This document shows positions 15,746-24,316 of a stretch of DNA of 46,603 nt, piece by piece. The stretch spans positions 1-46,603 of the forward strand of contig JAFTVD010000005.1 of assembly GCA_017465945.1 (NCBI GenBank), written 5' to 3'. The DNA is from Alphaproteobacteria bacterium. Lineage in GTDB: Bacteria; Pseudomonadota; Alphaproteobacteria; RF32; CAG-239. The position numbers and the translations under genes are program-made. Position 1 is the stretch's first letter; every line of letters starts with the position of its first letter. The notes beneath the pieces are model-generated. The model had not been told where the DNA came from, searched no databases, and worked only from the letters and a program-made list of their open reading frames with translations.

Positions 15746-16975
15746 TTAATATACTACATCCTTAAGTTTTCGTAACCTCTCTTGAGTTGCTTTATTACGT
15801 TCTGGCAATCCGTTTCTAACACACTCTTTAATCATTCCATCTACATCCCTATTAGCAACCGCATCCCAAAAACTAGGATATCCTCTTCTCTTTCCATCTT
15901 TTCCATAGGTTACGATATAGTCAAATCTTGTTTGCCCCATATTATACATCATATCCATTAAAACAAATTGCAAAGGTTGAGGTAATTTACGAAAATCAGG
16001 AATATCCTTTTCTTTTTTAGTATCTTTATTATACCGTTTTATTGTGTTTTGAATATTATTAACAGCCTCTTTCGCTCTTTTGTAATATTCTCTATTTATA
16101 TATTCACTTGACACACGAAGATTAGTTATTCCCTTATAATGTTTAGCTTTATAATTATTTTCCCAAGTTTTTTTCTTTTCATCATATGGTAGTTTTTCCC
16201 TTTCTTTTTCTAGGTATGATAACTCCTCTTTTATCAATCTCAAATCATCAGGATTTTCTTTATCCAAATGACGCAATTTACCTGTGTCGGGATTTTTATA
16301 ATACCAGTCCATACTCAACGGATTATCATCAATATTCGCCCCAACACCAATTGTTATAAGACCATTTGTATCAAGATATGGATAATCATACAAACCTTCT
16401 TCTGTTTCAATAAATGGTCTCATTGTTTTGTTGATAAAAAAATCTTGGTTAAACTTATTATCATCAACTTTCAGCTCCTCCTCATCATCCTGTTCATTAG
16501 AATACCTTGCATCACTTTTAGTTCTTTCATGCTCATTATTAGCAACTTTTATCTCACGATTTGCCTTATCTACTTTTTCTCGCAAAACATCAAGCTCACT
16601 TGAAGAAGTTTCAGATGTTTCTTTTTTAGGCTTCTCAACCCCTTGTTCTTCTCGCAAAGCCTTAATAATCACCAATTGATTAGCCATATCAAGCTTATTT
16701 ATAGCCTTTTTCTGCCTATCACTTAAAGCCAATCCCTCTAGCGAAAAATCTTCATCATCCGGAAGTAATGCGTTTGATTGTTTAACATTTGACTTCAATA
16801 TATCACCATTACTAGACAATGGCTCTCTATACCCCATACGCCTTTCTTCCAACACTTCATCTAATGCGCCATCAATTCTCGCAAAATCAAGCTCATATCC
16901 ATCTTTCAAATCACCACTTCGCCATTGCGAGAAGCCCTTTTCCTCGCCATTGCGAAAAGCCCTTTTCCTCGTCAT
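15746..16975 (-). CDS. Polymorphic peptidoglycan hydrolase B: shared N-terminal region plus GH24 lysozyme domain
   Basis: About 409 residues. Residues 19-155 are the region shared with 17762-18979 (SGDLKDGYELDFARIDGAL, then NKLDMANQLVIIKALREEQG, then VDKANREIKVANNEHERTKSD), followed by an acidic linker. The C-terminal domain is GH24: E193, D202 and T208 in EEGLYDYPYLDTNGLITIG give the E-x8-D-x5-T catalytic pattern. GANIDDN and an NMGQTRFDY helix follow, and the end is ERNKATQERLRKLKDVVY. The first 18 codons (MTRKRAFRNGEEKGFSQW) are translated palindromic repeat that replaced the native start (compare MATKRENKKK in the sister). There is no clear Shine-Dalgarno sequence, so it may be poorly expressed. 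No signal peptide. Confidence 0.8.
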   Translation of the reverse strand: MTRKRAFRNGEEKGFSQWRSGDLKDGYELDFARIDGALDEVLEERRMGYREPLSSNGDILKSNVKQSNALLPDDEDFSLEGLALSDRQKKAINKLDMANQLVIIKALREEQGVEKPKKETSETSSSELDVLREKVDKANREIKVANNEHERTKSDARYSNEQDDEEELKVDDNKFNQDFFINKTMRPFIETEEGLYDYPYLDTNGLITIGVGANIDDNPLSMDWYYKNPDTGKLRHLDKENPDDLRLIKEELSYLEKEREKLPYDEKKKTWENNYKAKHYKGITNLRVSSEYINREYYKRAKEAVNNIQNTIKRYNKDTKKEKDIPDFRKLPQPLQFVLMDMMYNMGQTRFDYIVTYGKDGKRRGYPSFWDAVANRDVDGMIKECVRNGLPERNKATQERLRKLKDVVY

Positions 16976-17190
16976 TGCGAAGAGCCATCACCCCTTTGTC
17001 ATTGCGAGAGGCAACGCCTCAAAGCAATCCATATTCTTCTCCTCGTCATTGCGAGGAGAAAAACGACGAAGCAATCCACTTCCTCTCGCCATTACAATGA
17101 GCATTCTTTTATTTGTCATTGCGAGAGGCAACGCCTCGAAGCAATCCATATCCCAACTTCCTAGATTGCTTCACATTCGTTCTGAGTAAC
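16910..17190. repeat. Palindromic repeat cluster inside and upstream of hydrolase B
   Basis: About seven copies of the ATTGCGAG/GCAATCC family. The first two lie within the drawn hydrolase frame and supply its ATG. The right end repeats the junction seen at 12961-13020 and leads into the shared head at 17224. Confidence 0.8.
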
Positions 17191-17223
17191 TAATCCCCCC
17201 ACCCTCGCCATCGCAAACAACAT

Positions 17224-17294
17224 ACCCAATTATTTTCTTGCATAATATAATTAAATGCATAGAATAGACACATACTAAAGAAAAGGAGCTTCAA
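17224..17294 (+). promoter_or_regulatory. Shared 'head' leader, copy 3
   Basis: Nearly identical to 8189-8259 and 13029-13098, including AAAAGGAGCTTCAAATG. Confidence 0.65.
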
Positions 17295-17759
17295 ATGAAA
17301 AAGTTTTTAATATTTTTTAGTTTTTTATTTGCTGTTAATATTACAAATGCTCAAACAACAAATACTCTTACTGCCCAATCTATATATGAAAATTGCGAAA
17401 AAACAATTAATAAAACCAATATACAAAATAGCGTAAAAGCAAATATTGAAGATGTAAAAAACGAGAGAAAACTCCGTCAATGCTTAAAAAATAAAATTAT
17501 ACAAATATCTTCAACATTTATTGAAAAAACAGAAATAGAAAATCTAAAAAAAACCATAAACAATATAGAAAAGGATAACCAAAACCTTTACCGCATTATA
17601 ATTTTCTGCCAACAAAATAAAGATACCTCTTGGTGTCAAGAAAATTATTCCCAAGACACATCTTTAGGAAAATTAATTTTAGAAAAAAGTATAACCTCTG
17701 AAATATATCGTATTTTAGAGGTTATACTAGATGCAAAAAATGAGGGTTTTAGGTTTTAA
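17295..17759 (+). CDS. Exported small protein (head-module gene)
   Basis: 154 residues, with a signal peptide (MKKFLIFFSFLFAVNITNA) and a mature part that is all helical with five Cys (YENCEK, RQCLKN, IIFCQQ, SWCQEN). It shares leader and first codons with 13099-13596 but not the body. It ends 3 bp from the stop codon of hydrolase A on the other strand, so the pair is convergent with almost no spacer. It could be the inhibitor of hydrolase A; this is inference from position and export. Confidence 0.76.
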   Translation: MKKFLIFFSFLFAVNITNAQTTNTLTAQSIYENCEKTINKTNIQNSVKANIEDVKNERKLRQCLKNKIIQISSTFIEKTEIENLKKTINNIEKDNQNLYRIIIFCQQNKDTSWCQENYSQDTSLGKLILEKSITSEIYRILEVILDAKNEGFRF

Positions 17760-17761
17760 AT

Positions 17762-18979
17762 CTATTTATTTAAATAACTTAAAGCTTCACGAAGTTCTGC
17801 AGGATATCTCTTTGTTATGATATTATGTTTTTCTCTAGCTGTTATTTTTCTATCTCCTTTATATTTACTTTCTGGTAATGACGCTACATATTCAGTACGT
17901 TGTTTATAAAATTCTCTAATAATATCTTCATCTGTAATATTATCCCTTTTAGTTTGTTTAAGCTTATTTAGAGCTCTATTAACAATCAAGGGAGCTCCAT
18001 AATGCTGTACACTTAATGAATATAAAATATCTTTTATCACAGGGTGTCTTTTTTCAACATTAAGTATATGTTTTTCTTTAACTGCAGTTATTAGAGGTTT
18101 TAAATGTGTATCTATGATAAAATCATATTGCGATTGGTTGAATTCTTCATTTTTTGATAATTTAACCCACATATTTTCAAAATCATCTGTTCTTAACAAT
18201 GCCCCATCTTCACCTCCTGCTTCATTTAATAATTTTGAGAATTTTGAATATTTAGATGACTCACTTAAAAAATTAATATATTTTGCCATTGTTCCTGTCT
18301 TTGTAGCTATTTGATACATTCCATAACTAGGACCTCCTGCATTATCTTCACCTATTACAGCAGGATTTCCTTTTGCTTCATGATTAGAGCTCAATGTTCC
18401 CAATTTGTAATCATTTTTATTAGTTTTTTCTATTCCTTTACTTTCTACTTCTATATCACTCTTTGTTCTTTCATGTTCATTATCTGCCACTTTTATCTCC
18501 CGATTTGCCTTATCAACCTTTTCTCTCAAAATATCTTGCTCACTTTTTTCTTGTGTTTCCGTTTTAGATTTAGGCTTTTCAACACCTTGTTCTTCTCGCA
18601 AAGCCTTAATAATCACTAATTGGTTAGCCATATCAAGCTTATCAATAGCCTTTTTCTGCCTATCACTTAATGTTAACCCATCTAAAGACAAATCCTCATC
18701 ATCCGGAAGTAATGCGTTTGATTGTTTAACTTTTGACTTCAATTTATCACCATCACTGGACAATGGCTCTCTATACCCCATACGCCTTTCTTCCAAAACT
18801 TCTTCTAAAGCACCATCAATTCTCGCAAAATCAAGCTCATATCCATCTTTCAAATCACCACTTCGCTCAATTTCTTCCACACTTCCATACTTATCTAAAA
18901 GCTCATGAAGCTTTTTCTTATTTTCTCTTTTTGTAGCCATTTTGCTATCACCTACCAAGTCCAATAAATTAAAAGTCAT
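17762..18979 (-). CDS. Polymorphic peptidoglycan hydrolase A: shared N-terminal region plus SYG-type lysozyme-like domain
   Basis: 405 residues, and the only copy with an intact 5' end: AAAGGA lies 8 nt before the ATG, and an attenuator-like hairpin is at 18999-19032. Residues 40-174 (SGDLKDGYELD to EHERTKSD) match hydrolase B almost perfectly at DNA level; similarity stops abruptly after that. The C-terminal domain begins with LGTLSSNHEAKGNPAVIG (probable catalytic Glu201) and GGPSYGMYQIATKTGTM, the SYGxYQ signature of phage-associated lysozyme or transglycosylase-like domains. No signal peptide, so delivery must use another route; the N-terminal region may be the delivery tag. Confidence 0.82.
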   Translation of the reverse strand: MTFNLLDLVGDSKMATKRENKKKLHELLDKYGSVEEIERSGDLKDGYELDFARIDGALEEVLEERRMGYREPLSSDGDKLKSKVKQSNALLPDDEDLSLDGLTLSDRQKKAIDKLDMANQLVIIKALREEQGVEKPKSKTETQEKSEQDILREKVDKANREIKVADNEHERTKSDIEVESKGIEKTNKNDYKLGTLSSNHEAKGNPAVIGEDNAGGPSYGMYQIATKTGTMAKYINFLSESSKYSKFSKLLNEAGGEDGALLRTDDFENMWVKLSKNEEFNQSQYDFIIDTHLKPLITAVKEKHILNVEKRHPVIKDILYSLSVQHYGAPLIVNRALNKLKQTKRDNITDEDIIREFYKQRTEYVASLPESKYKGDRKITAREKHNIITKRYPAELREALSYLNK

Positions 18980-18998
18980 ATTTTTATCCTTTCTCCAT

Positions 18999-19032
18999 AA
19001 AAAAAGAGCTACAACCTTTCAGTCATAACTCT
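18999..19032 (-). terminator. Leader terminator (attenuator?) of hydrolase A
   Basis: On the minus strand AGAGTTATGAC-loop-GTTGTAGCTCT (with G-U pairs) is followed by seven T, 20 nt before the start codon. The right arm GTAGCTCTTTTTTT equals that of the endolysin leader. A separate tRNA terminator lies just upstream, so this hairpin is not needed for the tRNA. Confidence 0.65.
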
Positions 19033-19052
19033 TTAACTCAAAATTTAAAAAC

Positions 19053-19079
19053 AAAAAAAACGCCTTCTAAAAGAAAGCG
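19053..19079 (-). terminator. tRNA-Glu terminator
   Basis: On the minus strand CGCTTTC-loop-GAAGGCG is followed by eight T, 10 bp after the tRNA 3' end. Confidence 0.8.
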
Positions 19080-19088
19080 CTTATAAAC

Positions 19089-19163
19089 TGGTGATCCCAA
19101 GGGGAATCGAACCCCTGTTGCAAGAATGAAAATCTTGAGTCCTAACCTCTAGACGATGGGACC
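19089..19163 (-). tRNA. tRNA-Glu (anticodon TTC)
   Basis: Reads on the minus strand from GGTCCCATCG to GATCACCA with CCA encoded. The acceptor stem GGTCCCA pairs with TGGGATC, the anticodon stem CAAGA/TCTTG encloses TTTTCAT (anticodon TTC), and the T-arm is GGGGTTCGATTCCCC. It sits between the hydrolase array and the phage late genes, a common prophage integration spot, but I found no duplicated 3' end that would mark an att site. Confidence 0.97.
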
Positions 19164-19298
19164 ATCGCTTCAGAACAAAAAAACTTATATATACAAAAAA
19201 AAAAGAAGTCAACATTAAAATTTCATTTTTTTTCATTTTATCTACATTTTGTTATCAATCCACCCACAAAAACAATAATAACAATAACTTAACAAAAA

Positions 19299-19982
19299 CT
19301 ATTGTTTCAATCCAGCATCACCAGAAACAATAGCTTCCATCATATTAATCGTTCCCTCATTACTTTCTTTTATAACTTCTTCTTGTTTTTCATCTTTATT
19401 TTCAATAACTTGCACCTCAATATTTTCCTTTTTTAGCGATTCGTCTTTCTTTTCTTCAATAACTTCCACTTTTTCCACATCAATAACCCCTTTTGTGCTA
19501 TCATAAATCTCTATTTCACCATCATTAAAAGGATTAACCGCAACTTTATCCTCAACCTTAACTTCTTCTTGCTTAATCTTATCTAACACAGACACAGGTT
19601 TCTCAAGTCCCGCCAAGTTTTCACGCACATCTTTCATTACACCTAAAAAATCGCCCACAGCATCAATATTTTTTACCTCATCTGCTTCTTTATTCTCAAT
19701 AACCTCAATCTTTTTATTTTCATCCTCTACCTGTACTTTTTCTTGCTTTTCCTCTCCTTTATTTTCCATAACTTCAACTTTTTTTATCTCAACCTTTTTT
19801 TCATCAATTTTTTTAGCTACATTTTCCCCTCTATGATAAACCACTAACACATTATCAAGTGGTGCTTGAGCTTTTTTATATTCCCAAACACCACCCACAA
19901 TAACAATTCCTATTAATACGCATATTAATAGTTTAACACTTTCTTTGGCTTTAATTTTTTCAATATTGTTATCGTTGCACAT
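19299..19982 (-). CDS. Single-pass membrane protein with long Glu/Lys-rich tail, end of the phage operon
   Basis: 227 residues. One transmembrane segment (LLICVLIGIVIVGGVW, about 18-33) is followed by a low-complexity region of K/E/V repeats (EVIENK, VQVIENK, EVIEEKK recur). No domain is recognised. It lies 64 bp downstream of the large internal virion protein on the same strand and is probably co-transcribed. Possible roles are a spanin-like or TolA-like envelope bridge for lysis, or a membrane anchor for particles; neither is shown by the sequence. Confidence 0.6.
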   Translation of the reverse strand: MCNDNNIEKIKAKESVKLLICVLIGIVIVGGVWEYKKAQAPLDNVLVVYHRGENVAKKIDEKKVEIKKVEVMENKGEEKQEKVQVEDENKKIEVIENKEADEVKNIDAVGDFLGVMKDVRENLAGLEKPVSVLDKIKQEEVKVEDKVAVNPFNDGEIEIYDSTKGVIDVEKVEVIEEKKDESLKKENIEVQVIENKDEKQEEVIKESNEGTINMMEAIVSGDAGLKQ

Positions 19983-20046
19983 CTACATATTCTCCATAAT
20001 CAAAAACTATATCAGAGAATATAAAACAACATAACCATAAATGCAA

Positions 20047-23000
20047 CTATTTATTTTTTTTGCCAATAATATTATCAAAGATATCTCTACCACCAACACC
20101 AAGCTTATCCTCTTCAAGCTTCAAAGAATGCATCATACTTTTAAGCCACTTGCCATAAAGATCATAAGCTTGAACCATTTTATCACGGTCAACTTTGATA
20201 TTCAAGTATTCATCACTAACAATATTATCAATAATTTCTTTGCTCCCTTCTCCAAAAGCATCAACATCATCATACACATTAACACTCATTCCGTTCATTA
20301 AGCGAAGAAATCTTTCTACAAAAATCTCCTGTGATACTTTTTCCAATAGTTTATCTTTGCTATCATACCCAATAGGAACATTCCCCACAACGCCCATACC
20401 ATTCTTATACATAGCATAATATTTCCCATTATAATTTTCTATTTTATACTCTTTCAAAAACTCCTTTTTAATATCATTTAACAACACAAAATAGTTATCC
20501 AAATAAAAATTGTTTCGATATTTTGAGTTCTCCAGAAAATTATGAAAATAATGAAAACATTCATGTATAATAGTTTCACTATCAGCCCCATTAAATAAAT
20601 GAATAACATTATTAGAAAAATCATACGCCCCTTTAGCAGCTTCTTGATTAATATAGTGCATTGCTTGTTTATCCTTTTTAAATTGTATCTCATCATCAAT
20701 AATGTTGTTTAACACATCTCCCTTATATCCCAAAACAAAAGGAGCATCATTATCCACTCCATCAGAAAAGCTTAAAATACTATCTCTCTCAAGATTATTA
20801 TTTTTATAATCTTGCCTAAACAATACTCTATTATCAATCTCACCTTGTGTCATTCTTCCACCCCAAGGAAGTCCAACATCACGTATCCCACTATTATATC
20901 TAGCCAAATACATAACATTCGCCATCTGTCTTGAACGCATATTATTTAATTCATACATCATTTTTTTATGAATATAATTTTTATGCTCATCACTTGAGCG
21001 AGGAAATTTATTTAATACCACATCAGTTAATTTATCAAAATCAACCTCTCCAATTTTTACATTTTCAACACTAGCATTTCCATCTCCCCCAACAGCTTCG
21101 CTTTTATATATATTTAACATAGATACCGGAGCACTATATTCCTTCCAATACAAAAGAGCATCTTTTTCATTTTTACCAATTCCATAATTTATAACAAAAT
21201 CAACAAGCTCATCCTTAAAATCATCAACAAACTCTTTTTTTGCCATAAACACATGCCTATCCATAAAATTCTTACGCTGTTTTTCTGTTAAAGAATAGTC
21301 AAATCCTTCCTTATGTTGAACCGCAAAATTCGTCCCTTTAACCAATATATCAGAAAGCATAGATGTATCAAGCTGTTCAGCATCCACCTCAAACACATAC
21401 TTCATCAACTCTTGGTCATAATAAAAATGATATGGCTCCCCATCATTTAACCTTGTAAAAGATACCACACTTTCTTTAATATCCGGATAATTAGATAAAA
21501 TTGTATCATATTCCAAAATATCATCAAGCTTAAAAGTTTTACCATTACTAACAAGCAATCTCCCCATATCTGTTTGGTTAAATTTGCCATAATCCAAACT
21601 TTTTGTAGCCAAACTTCTATTACTTTTAATATTAGAATTTTTCTCAACTTCTTTAGCAAAATTTACAAATCTCTCCAACCTATAATATCTCTCAACATTA
21701 TCTAAATATGCAATCAACACATTTCTATGCGTATCATTTAAGAAATCATATTTTGGATTATCTAAAAACTTCTCACTCAAACTAGCTGTTTTATATGCCT
21801 CTCTATAACTATCAAAACGATAATTTCTGTCAGCTCTTTCATCAAAAATATCACCCTTTTGTGCAAGATGAACTAAATAGCTTTCCTCAACATCAATATC
21901 ACTTAAAAAATCTTCCACCAATAAAATACCAGATTTTCTAACCTCATTTCTTCTATCCTCACGTTTTTTATGAAATCTTTTCGCCAAATCAGTCATACGT
22001 CCAACAAATTCAGCACTTCTAGACCATTCAGAAACATCATTTTTCAAATCTTTACTTACTTGTTCATATGCCCAATCTTTCCCCTTTTTCCAATATCTTT
22101 TAATAAATTCATCATAACGCTTTTTCTCTTTAATCCCTTCAATAGTTTTTCCTTCTTGCTCATTAAAATCACGTCTTCCACTCTCATAACTATCAAATAA
22201 ATCACTTAAAACACTTTCCTCATACATACGACGCATAGAAATAGCTTCATCAACAACATTTTGCCAATCAGGAACATTTGTAAAAGGATCATCAAAATCA
22301 CCCTTAACTTCTAGCTTTTCAAACAAACTATCATTTTCTTTCAAATAATTGTAAAAATCCAAAAAATAATCATCTTGAAATAATTTTGCATTAGGCGACA
22401 AACTATATGCAAGTTCCGTTTTTAATAACTCCAAATCATGTAACACACTTTTTTGATATGATTTTGCATAATTTTCATAGTCATAATTATCCCATAACTT
22501 AATACGAGCATCACCATAAAAAACATCTTGCCTAACAACACCATCACTACCTCTAACAAAACCAGTATGTCTCCATAAATCCTGAGGATCCACATTTTCT
22601 TTTTCTAACATTTCAAATTCAGCTAATTTTTCCATATCAATATTTTTAGCATTAATCCCGATAAATTGAAAGTTAGCATTTTCCCCATTACCATTTTTTT
22701 GAAATTCACTAAAATTAGACTTCTCAATTTTAGGCAAAAAACCTTCCATTAATTTAAGCCAATCCCCCTTTACGCCCAATTCATATAAAAACAAAGCATT
22801 CCCTTCAAAAACTCTAGCAACAGCTTTTGCTTTTCCTTCATTTTTTGTAACTTCTAAAACTCTGTCATACATTTTATCATAAATCTTAGGCAATAATTTA
22901 AGCTCTTTTTTGGTGCTAAATTTCTCTTTAATCCCTTCAGCATTTTTCACAATTTCTCTCATATTTTGCTTCAAGTTATATCTTAAAATTTTATCAAAAG

Positions 23001-24237
23001 CTTCAGGTTTGGTCTTCATAAATTCGAGCATATTTGTTTTGTATTGTTCAAGTTCTTTTTCCGAAACACCTTTAAGCATAATACGTTTTTCAATATCTCT
23101 ATATTTTTTATTTAGAGCATAAATACTTCCATCACCCAAGCTAACACTAAAACTTCCGCCCATTCCTCCAATAGCACTTTCTATCAATCCTTCAAAAAGA
23201 GCTTGCGTATCATCAATCCCAACTTTTCTAATCAAATTTTCAGAAACAACCTGCTGTAACACTTCCGTTTTTGCTTCTCTCAAAGGAGCCCCAAGCATTT
23301 CATTTGCAATCATAGAAGATGTCGCTTTAACCCCTTTTTCAAATTGTTTTGGTAATGGATTAAAAATTCTATCAATAGCATAACTAGTCCCACCACTTGC
23401 AACTGCTAGCATATTTGCCTTATTTATATCTTTGTCTTTTTCAAAACTTTCATCAAAAACATCACCGCTTCCCCCAAGAGCAAATAATCCATATGTAGCT
23501 CTACTTCCAATAAGTTTAGATGTTGCCCCCATAGCCAAAACACTACCAGCACCTCCGCCAATAGTATTAGCCAAACTAACCCAATTAGGGTCCTCATCAA
23601 ACACTTCTTCTGATGGCGATAAAATTTCTAAATTTTCAACATTACTAGCTATCAATTCTAGCCCATCTCCAATTTCATTAAACAAAGTACCACCATTAGG
23701 CACCAAAGCCCCAACACCAAAGCTCAAACTTTTTCCAACCGAGCTCTTTTCATCAATATTTTTACCAATCATCTTCATAACATTAGATGCCATATGAAGA
23801 TTATTACTAACCCCACTTCTAATTCCTGATTTAACTATCTCTTTTAAGAATTTACCCCCATTAAATTCTCCAAATTTTCCCTCATCATAAGCCCACTTAT
23901 AGCGTGCAACATCTTCTCCAATTTTTTCCACTTCACCCATTATTGCATCATAATTTAAAGCATCTTTAATGTTATCGCTAATTTTTTTAATTAAAGAAAA
24001 TGGTTCATCATCATTAATAATACTATTTACCCCACTATTAACCTCTAAATTATGCTCCATATCAAGATACTTAATTTTACCAAATTCTTGCCCTATTTCA
24101 TTCATAATATTGGCTTTCAAATCTAAATCACCAACCACGCTATCATTTGTATTAATATCGCTATTTAATGTATTTTCTCCATTTCCTAATTGGTTATTTT
24201 CATCTAAACTAACATTATTTTCTAAAAGCCCATCCAT
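20047..24237 (-). CDS. Giant internal virion (ejection) protein with zincin motif, T7 gp16 position
   Basis: 1396 residues; T7 gp16 has 1318. It is last in the order gp13-gp14-gp15-gp16. Residues about 150-365 hold Gly/Ala-rich hydrophobic stretches (NTIGGGAGSVLAMGATSKLIG, ALFEGLIESAIGGMGGSF) of the sort that form the DNA-ejection channel. Long helical charged regions fill the middle. Near the C-terminus, GAYDFSNNVIHLFNGAD leads into HECFH (1225-1229), a HExxH metalloprotease motif, with a downstream Glu in SQEIFVERF; this looks like the peptidase module of large polyvalent phage proteins. No gp16-type lysozyme signature was seen. AAGGAG precedes the ATG, and a leader terminator stands at 24266. 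Confidence 0.78.
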   Translation of the reverse strand: MDGLLENNVSLDENNQLGNGENTLNSDINTNDSVVGDLDLKANIMNEIGQEFGKIKYLDMEHNLEVNSGVNSIINDDEPFSLIKKISDNIKDALNYDAIMGEVEKIGEDVARYKWAYDEGKFGEFNGGKFLKEIVKSGIRSGVSNNLHMASNVMKMIGKNIDEKSSVGKSLSFGVGALVPNGGTLFNEIGDGLELIASNVENLEILSPSEEVFDEDPNWVSLANTIGGGAGSVLAMGATSKLIGSRATYGLFALGGSGDVFDESFEKDKDINKANMLAVASGGTSYAIDRIFNPLPKQFEKGVKATSSMIANEMLGAPLREAKTEVLQQVVSENLIRKVGIDDTQALFEGLIESAIGGMGGSFSVSLGDGSIYALNKKYRDIEKRIMLKGVSEKELEQYKTNMLEFMKTKPEAFDKILRYNLKQNMREIVKNAEGIKEKFSTKKELKLLPKIYDKMYDRVLEVTKNEGKAKAVARVFEGNALFLYELGVKGDWLKLMEGFLPKIEKSNFSEFQKNGNGENANFQFIGINAKNIDMEKLAEFEMLEKENVDPQDLWRHTGFVRGSDGVVRQDVFYGDARIKLWDNYDYENYAKSYQKSVLHDLELLKTELAYSLSPNAKLFQDDYFLDFYNYLKENDSLFEKLEVKGDFDDPFTNVPDWQNVVDEAISMRRMYEESVLSDLFDSYESGRRDFNEQEGKTIEGIKEKKRYDEFIKRYWKKGKDWAYEQVSKDLKNDVSEWSRSAEFVGRMTDLAKRFHKKREDRRNEVRKSGILLVEDFLSDIDVEESYLVHLAQKGDIFDERADRNYRFDSYREAYKTASLSEKFLDNPKYDFLNDTHRNVLIAYLDNVERYYRLERFVNFAKEVEKNSNIKSNRSLATKSLDYGKFNQTDMGRLLVSNGKTFKLDDILEYDTILSNYPDIKESVVSFTRLNDGEPYHFYYDQELMKYVFEVDAEQLDTSMLSDILVKGTNFAVQHKEGFDYSLTEKQRKNFMDRHVFMAKKEFVDDFKDELVDFVINYGIGKNEKDALLYWKEYSAPVSMLNIYKSEAVGGDGNASVENVKIGEVDFDKLTDVVLNKFPRSSDEHKNYIHKKMMYELNNMRSRQMANVMYLARYNSGIRDVGLPWGGRMTQGEIDNRVLFRQDYKNNNLERDSILSFSDGVDNDAPFVLGYKGDVLNNIIDDEIQFKKDKQAMHYINQEAAKGAYDFSNNVIHLFNGADSETIIHECFHYFHNFLENSKYRNNFYLDNYFVLLNDIKKEFLKEYKIENYNGKYYAMYKNGMGVVGNVPIGYDSKDKLLEKVSQEIFVERFLRLMNGMSVNVYDDVDAFGEGSKEIIDNIVSDEYLNIKVDRDKMVQAYDLYGKWLKSMMHSLKLEEDKLGVGGRDIFDNIIGKKNK

Positions 24238-24265
24238 ATTAAATACTCCTTATATATTTAAACAC

Positions 24266-24291
24266 AAAAAAGGCCGCACCAAGGTACGGCC
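24266..24291 (-). terminator. Terminator between internal virion genes
   Basis: On the minus strand GGCCGTAC-CTTG-GTGCGGCC is followed by six T, 29 nt before the ATG of the 1396-residue gene. It lies inside what should be one operon. Confidence 0.8.
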
Positions 24292-24316
24292 CATATAAAA
24301 AAAACATCAATAAAAT

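Noticed and set aside
16910..17190. A CRISPR-like array at the repeat clusters
   Set aside because: The units are palindromic with variable centres, are irregularly spaced and inverted in places, and there are no unique spacers of constant length or cas genes.
19089..19163. tRNA-Glu as the phage attachment site
   Set aside because: The position is suggestive, but I found no second copy of the tRNA 3' end in the window and no integrase.
23432..24298. Plus-strand ORFs of 100-120 codons opposite the gp16-like gene
   Set aside because: Antisense shadows of a long intact reading frame, with no start signals.
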